This document shows positions 6,297 through 11,822 of a DNA stretch of 18,570 nt, one piece after another. The position numbers and the translations under genes were made by a program. The notes beneath the pieces are model-generated. The model was given only the letters and a program-made list of their open reading frames with translations, had not been told where the DNA came from and made no database searches. Source of the DNA: Patescibacteria group bacterium. Lineage in GTDB: Bacteria > Patescibacteriota > Minisyncoccia > UBA6257 > 2-01-FULL-56-20. Numbering within the stretch: the stretch's first letter is position 1; each line of letters begins with the position of its first letter. The stretch is from positions 1 through 18,570 of the forward strand of contig JANWZH010000009.1 of assembly GCA_025054755.1 (NCBI GenBank), in the 5' to 3' direction.

Positions 6297-7937
6297 TTAA
6301 ATTATTCTGTTTTTAGCCGCACAAACTAAACCTAAAAATAATGGATGAGGATGTAAAGGCCTTGATTTAAATTCAGGATGAAATTGAGTACCAATAAAAT
6401 AAGGATGATTTTTAAGTTCAATAATTTCTACTAAATTTCTATCTGGATTAATTCCACTAAAAATCATTCCTTTTTTTTCTAAAATATCACGATATTCATT
6501 ATTAAATTCATATCGATGCCTGTGTCGTTCAGTAATTAATTTAGATTTATATAACTCAAAAGCTTTACTATTTATATTAAGTTCACAAACATAAGCTCCC
6601 AACCTCATTGTACCTCCAAGATCTTTATGATTTAAAATTCTTTGAGTTTGCTCAGGTAAAGTAGAAATTACAGGATAAGGAGTTTTTGGATTTACTTCGG
6701 TAGTATGAGCTTTATGCAGTCCGCAGACATTTCTTGAAAATTCAATAACTGCTAATTGCATTCCATAACATAATCCTAAATAAGGAATTTTATGTTTTCT
6801 AACATATTCAATAGTTAAAATTTTCCCTTCTACACCACGAGATCCAAAGCCGCCAGGAACAATAATTCCATGATAATTTTTTAATTCATTTAGTTTCTTA
6901 GAATTTTCTTCAAAACTTTGAGCATCTAACCAATGAATTTCTGGTTTTAAATTTAAATGCCATGCAGCATGTTTTATTGCTTCAATAACTGATATATAAG
7001 AATCAGCCAAAGTAAAATCTCCAATGCCAAAATATTTGCCAACAATTCCAATTTTTACTATTTTTTTAGCAGCTTTTATTTTTTTAACTAGGTTTTGCCA
7101 TTCGCTAAAATTATTTTTTTTAGGTTTTAACCCAAATTTTTTTAAAATAATTTTACCCAAATTATCTTTTTCAAAATTTACTGGAACTTCATAAATAGAA
7201 TCAATATCAGGAGCAGAAATAACATCCTCCGGAACTACATTACAAAATAAAGAAATCTTTTTTTTGCGAATCTGATCTAATGACCTAGAAGATCTAGCAA
7301 TAATAATATCTGGCTGAATTCCAGCATAATTTAATGCTCGAACAGCATGTTGAGTTGGTTTTGTTTTCATCTCGCCCAATTTTTCAGGAATTGGGAGATA
7401 ACTTACAAGCATAAATAAAATCCTCCCTGGCATTTTAAGTTTCATAATTCGCGCTGTTTCTAAAAATAATAAATTTTCGTACTCACCAGCTGTTCCTCCA
7501 ATTTCTACCAAAACAAAATCTGCTTTGTTTTTATTAGCAACATTTATAAGGCGTGATTCTATTTCATCTGTAATGTGAGGAATAATTTGAACGCATTTTC
7601 CATTATATCCTAAGTCTCTTTCACGATTAATTACTTCACGATAAACTGCCCCAGAAGTCATATAATTATCTTTTAAAATATTTTGATCTAAAAATCTTTC
7701 ATAGTTACCAATATCTTGATCGCATTCCATTCCATCTTCAGTGACAAAAACTTCGCCATGTTCGGTTGGATTCATTGTCCCAGCATCAACATTCAAATAA
7801 GGATCAATTTTTACGGCCGTAGCTTTAAAACCATAATCCTTTAAAATTCTAGCAGTAGAAGCAACTGTTATTCCTTTACCAATTCCAGACATTACTCCAC
7901 CAATAACAAAAATAAAATTAGTATTATTTTTTGGCAT
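6297..7937 (-). CDS. pyrG: CTP synthase (glutamine-hydrolysing)
   Basis: PyrG aminates UTP to CTP using glutamine and ATP, the last step of pyrimidine nucleotide synthesis, in the cytoplasm. The 546 aa are full length for the family. The N-terminal synthetase has the P-loop GGVMSGIGKG (13-22) and conserved KIDPYLNVDAGTMNP (43-57). The C-terminal class I glutamine amidotransferase has the oxyanion segment PGGFGSRG (361-368), nucleophile C390 in GLCYGM, and H520/E522 in GTQFHPEF. ATG 7937 is 9 nt downstream of a promoter -10 and gives the expected N-terminus. The gene is monocistronic, after the HU terminator and convergent with tRNA-His. Confidence 0.97.
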   Translation of the reverse strand: MPKNNTNFIFVIGGVMSGIGKGITVASTARILKDYGFKATAVKIDPYLNVDAGTMNPTEHGEVFVTEDGMECDQDIGNYERFLDQNILKDNYMTSGAVYREVINRERDLGYNGKCVQIIPHITDEIESRLINVANKNKADFVLVEIGGTAGEYENLLFLETARIMKLKMPGRILFMLVSYLPIPEKLGEMKTKPTQHAVRALNYAGIQPDIIIARSSRSLDQIRKKKISLFCNVVPEDVISAPDIDSIYEVPVNFEKDNLGKIILKKFGLKPKKNNFSEWQNLVKKIKAAKKIVKIGIVGKYFGIGDFTLADSYISVIEAIKHAAWHLNLKPEIHWLDAQSFEENSKKLNELKNYHGIIVPGGFGSRGVEGKILTIEYVRKHKIPYLGLCYGMQLAVIEFSRNVCGLHKAHTTEVNPKTPYPVISTLPEQTQRILNHKDLGGTMRLGAYVCELNINSKAFELYKSKLITERHRHRYEFNNEYRDILEKKGMIFSGINPDRNLVEIIELKNHPYFIGTQFHPEFKSRPLHPHPLFLGLVCAAKNRII

Positions 7938-7946
7938 TACAATCTT

Positions 7947-7975
7947 ATAATATAAATTTAAAAAATAAAAAGCAA
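7947..7975 (-). promoter_or_regulatory. Promoter of pyrG, near-leaderless geometry
   Basis: Minus strand TTGCTT (7975-7970), 17-nt spacer, TATTAT (7952-7947), then 9 nt to ATG 7937. It uses the same hexamers as the HU promoter. No CTP-sensing attenuator leader is possible in so short a 5' region. Confidence 0.65.
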
Positions 7976-7983
7976 ATAATTTT

Positions 7984-8024
7984 TAATATAAATAGCCGCT
8001 CAAATTGAGCGGCTATTTATATTA
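7984..8024 (-). terminator. Intrinsic terminator after HU
   Basis: Perfect inverted repeat: arms 7984-8003 and 8005-8024, 20 nt each with one central base, giving a practical stem of about 18 bp around the GC-rich core AGCCGCTC/GAGCGGCT and A/T-rich flanks on both sides. It lies 20 nt beyond the HU stop and upstream of the pyrG promoter; the symmetry means it could work on either strand. Confidence 0.85.
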
Positions 8025-8044
8025 ATTAAATTTTAAAATTTAAT

Positions 8045-8320
8045 TTATAGAACAGCCTCTTTTAATGCTTTAGCTGCTCTAAATTTTGGCTTTGTTGATG
8101 CTGGAATATGAATTTTTTCTCCGGTTTTAGGATTCCTTCCTTCTCTAGCAGCTCTTTTGGCTACCCTAAAAGTTCCAAATCCAGAAATAGCTACTTCTTC
8201 ACCTTTTTTCATTGTTTTTACAATAGTATCAAAAACAGCATCAACAACTCGATTTGCTAAAGCTTTTGTTTCAAGCTCGCAAATCTTCATTACTTCTTCG
8301 GCTAATTGAGCTTTTGTCAT
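8045..8320 (-). CDS. hup: DNA-binding protein HU
   Basis: HU is a small nucleoid protein of about 90 residues that dimerises and bends DNA; here it has 91 aa, the normal length. The family signature is clear: GFGTFRVAKRAAREGRNP (47-64) leads into the beta arm with TGEKIHIPA, including the intercalating Pro of IPA, followed by the C-terminal helix FRAAKALKEAVL. The mRNA has one of the few real leaders in the window (~39 nt), with the octamer AAAGGTCG 16 nt before the ATG and no SD at normal spacing. It is a single-gene unit with its own promoter and a strong terminator, divergent from the M23 peptidase gene. Plain HU rather than IHF is the better call. Confidence 0.96.
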   Translation of the reverse strand: MTKAQLAEEVMKICELETKALANRVVDAVFDTIVKTMKKGEEVAISGFGTFRVAKRAAREGRNPKTGEKIHIPASTKPKFRAAKALKEAVL

Positions 8321-8336
8321 AATTTTATTTTAAAAC

Positions 8337-8344
8337 CGACCTTT
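8337..8344 (-). promoter_or_regulatory. AAAGGTCG leader octamer, HU
   Basis: Minus strand AAAGGTCG, 16 nt upstream of ATG 8320 and downstream of the HU promoter. It is one of three identical octamers in this window, all in 5' leaders and in sense orientation. AAAGG could pair with the 3' end of 16S rRNA, but the spacing is longer than usual. Confidence 0.5.
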
Positions 8345-8365
8345 AAAGCCTAATATACATTATTA

Positions 8366-8394
8366 ATAATATCAAATTTACAAATAAAAAGCAA
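8366..8394 (-). promoter_or_regulatory. Promoter of hup
   Basis: Minus strand TTGCTT (8394-8389), 17-nt spacer, TATTAT (8371-8366). Predicted start near 8359 gives a leader of about 39 nt. Confidence 0.65.
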
Positions 8395-8427
8395 TTTAAA
8401 TTAATAAAATAGATTTATAGCTAAGTA

Positions 8428-8455
8428 TTGACTTTTAAATTAATTATGTTAATCT
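8428..8455 (+). promoter_or_regulatory. Promoter of the M23 peptidase gene
   Basis: TTGACT (8428-8433), 16-nt spacer, TAATCT (8450-8455) preceded by TGT, an extended -10. Predicted start near 8462 leaves a leader of about 40 nt, AT-rich, without the AAAGGTCG octamer. Confidence 0.55.
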
Positions 8456-8501
8456 AATAAACATTAGTACTTTATTTAAAAAAATAAATATTAATTTTAA
8501 A

Positions 8502-9185
8502 TTGCCAATATATTTGGCTCTTTTTTTGATTATATTTAGTTTAATAACTATTTCTCGCCCACAAAACAATAATACTGAAATATATTCCATTTATGGTATT
8601 ATGGGCGGCCCAAACGAAGAAAATTTTAAAAACAACTCTCAAGATCAAACTATTTTAAGATCTAATTCTTTAATATTAAATAATCAATCACTTGTTAAAA
8701 ACGACTCAAATATTGATTTTTCTTTATTTGTATTAAATTTCAAAGAATTAGGTTTAAATAACAACCAAAATAAAATTTTAAATTACAATCAAAATTTTGA
8801 TAAAGTTAATAATACTAATTTAAGCGAACAAAAAATTAATTTTATTTTACCAACAAGAGGATTGAACTGGGGGAAACTTCATCCTAAAAATGCTGTAGAT
8901 ATTGCAGCTAGCTGCGGAAATGATGTTTTAGCAGCAGCTGATGGTCTAATTATAGACTTATCTAATTCTGGCTGGAATAATGGCTATGGAAAATATATCA
9001 AAATTGAACATTTAAATAATGTTAAAACTATTTATGCCCACCTAAATTCTATAAATGTTTCTATTGGAAATTATGTTAAACAAGGACAAAAAATAGGCAC
9101 AATTGGTCAAACTGGCGAAGCTACGGGCTGTCATGTTCATTTTGAAGTTTTAGGAGATAAAAATCCATTTATTAAATCAAATTAA
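8502..9185 (+). CDS. Exported M23-family metallopeptidase (LytM-type peptidoglycan hydrolase)
   Basis: M23 peptidases cut peptide cross-bridges in peptidoglycan. The 227 aa begin with a hydrophobic signal or anchor (residues 2-17), then an Asn-rich low-complexity stretch to ~110, then the catalytic domain. Zn-site motifs are H127 and D133 (LHPKNAVDIA; H-x5-D, a spacing also seen in other M23 proteins), H180 in YAHL, and H211/H213 in CHVHFEV, with GYVKQGQ-type lipoyl-like turns at ~189-200. The start is TTG at 8502: the frame is open back to 8439 but contains no ATG or GTG, and this TTG places the signal segment at the N-terminus. There is no SD. DedA/VTT follows 6 nt after the stop, so the two form an operon. 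The product probably remodels the wall. Confidence 0.88.
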   Translation: MPIYLALFLIIFSLITISRPQNNNTEIYSIYGIMGGPNEENFKNNSQDQTILRSNSLILNNQSLVKNDSNIDFSLFVLNFKELGLNNNQNKILNYNQNFDKVNNTNLSEQKINFILPTRGLNWGKLHPKNAVDIAASCGNDVLAAADGLIIDLSNSGWNNGYGKYIKIEHLNNVKTIYAHLNSINVSIGNYVKQGQKIGTIGQTGEATGCHVHFEVLGDKNPFIKSN

Positions 9186-9191
9186 ACTAGC

Positions 9192-9821
9192 ATGCCTATT
9201 TATTTAAAATTATTAGGCGAATTTGCTATTCAAAATAAAATTTTATTTTATATTTATACTTATTTAGCTATTATTTTTATGGGCAATATTTCTTCTTTTA
9301 TTGCTTTATGGCTTGGATTTGAATTCAATTTTCAAAAATACCATTTTATAATAATTTTAATATTAACCTATTTAGGAGATATTTCTGGAGATATTTTATG
9401 GTTTAATTTGGGTAAATTGCTTAAAAATACAAAATTAGGAAAATTTATTATTTCTCATATTCAACATTATAATGGCAAGTTTGAAGAAATTATTCAAAAA
9501 AATGGCTTTAAATGGTTTTTATTTTCTAAATTTTTTTATGGCTCAAGCCCTCCAATTTCTTTTTCTTTAGGCTGGTCAAATCAAGAATTTAAAAAATTTT
9601 TAAAAATATCTAGCACAACAACTTTAATTTCGGTTCCAATTTTATTTGGAATATCTTATGGCTTAATTTTTGGATTAACACCTTTGCGCACCATTAAACT
9701 TTTTGAAAAATTTGAATGGTTATTTATTGCTGGACTAATATTATTTATCTTGCTTGAATTTTTAATATCAAAATTAATTAAAAAAATATTTTCAATCTTA
9801 AATATTAATCAAAAAATATAA
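9192..9821 (+). CDS. DedA/VTT-domain family membrane protein
   Basis: The protein has 209 aa with several hydrophobic helices (about 15-42, 50-72, 141-162 and 172-192). The family features are a GDISGDILWFNLGK segment (62-75), matching the conserved GD...G-R/K of DedA proteins, and a re-entrant-type stretch FSKFFYGSSPP (111-121) where typical members read F-x-R-F-x-PG-x-R. The usual arginines are therefore Lys or absent, and the assignment is to the superfamily rather than to a defined member. DedA/VTT proteins move or scramble lipids (including undecaprenyl phosphate for some members); acting together with the upstream M23 wall hydrolase would fit envelope recycling, but this is inference. 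The start lies 6 nt after the M23 stop. Confidence 0.75.
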   Translation: MPIYLKLLGEFAIQNKILFYIYTYLAIIFMGNISSFIALWLGFEFNFQKYHFIIILILTYLGDISGDILWFNLGKLLKNTKLGKFIISHIQHYNGKFEEIIQKNGFKWFLFSKFFYGSSPPISFSLGWSNQEFKKFLKISSTTTLISVPILFGISYGLIFGLTPLRTIKLFEKFEWLFIAGLILFILLEFLISKLIKKIFSILNINQKI

Positions 9822-9822
9822 T

Positions 9823-9851
9823 TTGAATTATAGTAATTTTTAAAATATAAT
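9823..9851 (+). promoter_or_regulatory. Promoter of the cupin-EamA operon
   Basis: TTGAAT (9823-9828), 17-nt spacer, consensus TATAAT (9846-9851). It begins 2 nt after the DedA stop. The predicted start near 9858 leaves a 35-nt leader beginning just before the AAAGGTCG octamer. Confidence 0.75.
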
Positions 9852-9859
9852 TTATTTAA

Positions 9860-9867
9860 AAAGGTCG
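9860..9867 (+). promoter_or_regulatory. AAAGGTCG leader octamer, cupin operon
   Basis: It sits at about +3 to +10 of the predicted mRNA and 25 nt before ATG 9893. A minimal ORF (ATG at 9877, codons for Met-Phe-Ile-Tyr, stop at 9889-9891) lies between the octamer and the cupin ATG. Confidence 0.55.
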
Positions 9868-9892
9868 TCATCTATTATGTTTATTTATTAAC

Positions 9893-10285
9893 ATGAAGGG
9901 TTATATAAATAATATTGAAAAGGCAACAAAAGAAAATAAAGATTTTAGACAGGTTTTATATACTGGAAGATATAGTCAATTAGTTCTAATGTGTTTAAAA
10001 CCACAAGAAGAAATAGGAGAAGAGGTTCATGGTTTAGATCAATTTTTTAGAATTGAAGAAGGTCGCGGAAAAGCTATTATAGGAGAACAAGAATATGAAA
10101 TTGAAGATGGATTTGCAATTATTGTTCCAGCTGGCACAAAACACAATATAATTAACACCGACAATATTGACTTAAAATTATATACAATTTATTCTCCTCC
10201 AAATCATAGAGATGGAATTATTCATAGTACAAAAGAAGACGCATTAAAGGACGAAGAGCATTTTGATGGAATCACCACAGAATAA
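9893..10285 (+). CDS. Cupin-domain protein (mannose-6-phosphate-isomerase-like fold)
   Basis: This 130-aa single-domain cupin forms a small metal-binding beta barrel. Cupin motif 1 is seen as GEEVHGLDQFFRIEEGRG (42-59) with candidate ligands H46, Q50 and E55; motif 2 as PAGTKHNIIN (79-88) with H84. The second histidine of the usual HxH is replaced (H46-G-L). Members with the DQFF...EG...PAGT.H pattern are often annotated only as cupins, and the substrate cannot be read from the sequence. A half-size EamA transporter follows 3 nt later in the same operon. There is no SD at normal spacing; the leader carries AAAGGTCG. Confidence 0.88.
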   Translation: MKGYINNIEKATKENKDFRQVLYTGRYSQLVLMCLKPQEEIGEEVHGLDQFFRIEEGRGKAIIGEQEYEIEDGFAIIVPAGTKHNIINTDNIDLKLYTIYSPPNHRDGIIHSTKEDALKDEEHFDGITTE

Positions 10286-10288
10286 AAA

Positions 10289-10711
10289 ATGAACAAGCTT
10301 TGGATTTTATTTGGTTTTTTATCTGCTTTATTCGCAGCTTTAGTTGCTATATTTGGCAAAATTGGAGTAAAAGATATAGATACAACCCTTGCTACAACAA
10401 TTAGGGCTTTAATTATGGCAATATTTTTAATTATTATTTCTTTAAGCTTAAATAAATTTTCTTTTTTAAACCAAATTAATTCTAAAGCTTTAATTTTTAT
10501 AATTTTATCAGGAATATCTGGAGCACTATCTTGGTTAGCTTATTTTTTTGCTTTAAAATTAGGTCCCGCAAAAGGAGTTGCTGTTTTAGATAGATTTAGT
10601 GTTGTTTTAGTTATTATCTTAGCAGGATTATTTTTAGGAGAAATAATTACTATTAAAAATTGGGTTGGAATTATATTAATTACTTTGGGTTTATTATTGT
10701 TTATTTTTTAG
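10289..10711 (+). CDS. EamA/DMT-family transporter, single-domain (half-size)
   Basis: The protein has 140 aa with about five hydrophobic helices and little else. The pattern is that of one EamA repeat: an N-terminal ALFAALVAIFGKIGV helix, then FFALKLGPAKGVAVLDRFSVVLVIILAGLFLGE (split across ~86-118), ending in GIILITLGLLLFIF. Full DMT transporters contain two such repeats (~300 aa), so this one would have to dimerise, like other four- to five-helix DMT proteins. The substrate is unknown. It begins 3 nt after the cupin stop (TAA AAA ATG), so it is translated from the same mRNA. Confidence 0.85.
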   Translation: MNKLWILFGFLSALFAALVAIFGKIGVKDIDTTLATTIRALIMAIFLIIISLSLNKFSFLNQINSKALIFIILSGISGALSWLAYFFALKLGPAKGVAVLDRFSVVLVIILAGLFLGEIITIKNWVGIILITLGLLLFIF

Positions 10712-10739
10712 TTAACTACTTAAATATCCACAAATAAAA

Positions 10740-10768
10740 TTAGAAAAAAAATAATATTTTGATATAAT
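10740..10768 (+). promoter_or_regulatory. Promoter of the MscS-like gene
   Basis: TTAGAA (10740-10745, weak), 17-nt spacer, consensus TATAAT (10763-10768); a second TATAAT overlaps at 10768-10773. Predicted start near 10775 gives a leader of about 37 nt. Confidence 0.6.
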
Positions 10769-10779
10769 ATAATTAATTA

Positions 10780-10787
10780 AAAGGTCG
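10780..10787 (+). promoter_or_regulatory. AAAGGTCG leader octamer, MscS-like gene
   Basis: It lies at about +5 to +12 of the predicted mRNA and 24 nt before ATG 10812. Position relative to the promoter and the start codon almost matches the cupin leader. Confidence 0.55.
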
Positions 10788-10811
10788 ATTAATTTAAATA
10801 AACAAATTAAA

Positions 10812-11498
10812 ATGGCTGCACAAGATTTATATAATACTGTTACACTATCATTTCAAAATGTTTGGGCAAATGTTTTAACATTTCTTCCAACATTAATAGT
10901 CGCAATTTTAATTCTTTTAATTGGATTAATTATTGCATCTATTTTAGGTACTGTAGTCGAAAAAATCTTTGAAGCTCTTAAATTAGATGTATTATTGTCT
11001 AAAATAGGACTGGCTCCATATTTTGAAAGAGCTGGTTTAAGATTAAGAGGAGCTTATTTTTTGGGGCAATTAGTTAATTGGTTTTTAATTATAGTATTTT
11101 TACTTGCAGCATCTGATATGCTTGGACTTTATTCTTTCTCAGAATTTTTAAGAGATGTTTTAGGATATATTCCAAATATAATTGCCGCAGTATTAATTAT
11201 GTTAGCAACAGTTGTTCTTGCTAATTTCTTAAGAAAAGTTGTTTCGGCTTCGGTTGCTAGCGCTAAACTTCATGCTTCTAAATTTTTAGGAACATTAACC
11301 TGGTGGGCAGTTGTCATATTTGGTATTTTAACTGCATTAATTCAATTGAATGTTGCTCCAAGTGTAATTAATAGTTTAATTACTGGCTTTATTGCTATGA
11401 TTGCTTTAGCTGGTGGATTAGCTTTTGGTTTAGGAGGCAAAGGATATGCTGAACATTTACTAAATAAATTAAGAGAGCATACTGAAGAACATCGCTAA
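10812..11498 (+). CDS. Conserved-TM-helix membrane protein, MscS-related (CmpX-like)
   Basis: The protein has 228 aa with helices at about 22-46, 82-106, 115-138, 162-181 and 186-208. The sequence LAGGLAFGLGGKGYAEHLL (199-217) closely matches the pore-lining TM3 segment of MscS channels (LAxGLAFGLGxK) and the 'conserved TM helix' family. The soluble beta and C-terminal vestibule domains of MscS are absent; the chain ends 11 residues after this region, so it is a minimal, TM-only member. Gly- and Ala-rich helices and somewhat less AT-biased codons set it apart from its neighbours, which may reflect high expression. It is a monocistron with its own promoter, a leader carrying AAAGGTCG, and a terminator 20 nt after the stop. 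It may relieve turgor, but gating is untested. Confidence 0.85.
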   Translation: MAAQDLYNTVTLSFQNVWANVLTFLPTLIVAILILLIGLIIASILGTVVEKIFEALKLDVLLSKIGLAPYFERAGLRLRGAYFLGQLVNWFLIIVFLLAASDMLGLYSFSEFLRDVLGYIPNIIAAVLIMLATVVLANFLRKVVSASVASAKLHASKFLGTLTWWAVVIFGILTALIQLNVAPSVINSLITGFIAMIALAGGLAFGLGGKGYAEHLLNKLREHTEEHR

Positions 11499-11516
11499 TA
11501 AAAAAATATTCCATTT

Positions 11517-11542
11517 AAAAACCGCCATAATGGCGGTTTTTA
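11517..11542 (+). terminator. Intrinsic terminator after the MscS-like gene
   Basis: AAAAACCGCC ATAAT GGCGGTTTTT-type hairpin: CCGCC (11522-11526) pairs with GGCGG (11532-11536), flanked by an A-run and a T-run. It is symmetric, so it could also stop transcripts of the minus-strand tRNA that lies just to the right. Confidence 0.9.
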
Positions 11543-11567
11543 AATTGTTTGCCTTGAATTATTTTTG

Positions 11568-11639
11568 TGCCAAGGGTGGGATTCGAACCCACGACCTAGC
11601 GCTTATGAAACGCCCGCTCTGCCACTGAGCTACCTTGGC
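11568..11639 (-). tRNA. tRNA-Met (CAT), elongator-type (or Ile2)
   Basis: Full cloverleaf on the minus strand: acceptor GCCAAGG/CCTTGGC, discriminator A73, linker TA, D-arm GCTC/GAGC, anticodon arm GGCGT TTCATAA GCGCT (two G-U wobbles), T-arm GTGGG TTCGAAT CCCAC. Anticodon is CAT. The G1:C72 pair and the lack of GGG/CCC in the anticodon stem exclude an initiator. An isoleucine-2 tRNA with lysidine-modified CAU cannot be excluded by sequence alone. CCA is not encoded. Confidence 0.92.
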
Positions 11640-11649
11640 TTAATTAATT

Positions 11650-11678
11650 TTTATATCATTAAATTTTAATTTTTGCAA
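11650..11678 (-). promoter_or_regulatory. Promoter of the minus-strand CAT tRNA
   Basis: Minus strand TTGCAA (11678-11673), 17-nt spacer, TATAAA (11655-11650), then 10 nt to the mature tRNA 5' end. The predicted leader is a few nucleotides at most. Confidence 0.65.
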
Positions 11679-11700
11679 ATAATTTTATTTTAATATTGTA

Positions 11701-11729
11701 TTGACAATTTTTGTAATTATAATTATTAT
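11701..11729 (+). promoter_or_regulatory. Consensus promoter of the initiator-like tRNA
   Basis: Perfect -35 TTGACA (11701-11706), 17-nt spacer, TATTAT (11724-11729), then 8 nt to the tRNA's first base. It is the strongest promoter in the window by match to consensus. Predicted start at about A11736 leaves a 2-nt leader. Confidence 0.8.
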
Positions 11730-11737
11730 TACTTTAT

Positions 11738-11812
11738 CGCGGGAGGGTACGGGAAAGGTTTTCCTGGGAGCCCCATAAGCTCTCGAAGCAGGTTCAATTC
11801 CTGCCCCCGCAA
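11738..11812 (+). tRNA. Initiator-like tRNA-fMet (CAT), structurally aberrant
   Basis: A 75-nt tRNA-like gene. The initiator hallmark is present: C1 faces A72 in the acceptor (CGCGGG.../CCCCGCA, discriminator A), and anticodon loop CCCATAA holds CAT followed by AA. The T-arm is normal (GCAGG TTCAATT CCTGC). Oddities: base 33 is C instead of the near-universal T; the anticodon stem is GGAGC/GCTCT, lacking the three G:C pairs of bacterial initiators; the 5' side has about three extra bases around AGG before a D-arm that folds as CGGG/CCTG or GGGA/TCCT; and the variable loop is short. CCA is not encoded. The consensus promoter placed exactly upstream argues for function, but a decayed copy is possible. 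Confidence 0.65.
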
Positions 11813-11822
11813 CAAGTTATTT

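Noticed and set aside
10289..10711. Truncated pseudogene of a two-repeat DMT transporter
   Set aside because: The frame is intact, ends cleanly after its last helix, and single-repeat EamA proteins of about 140 aa are a known type.
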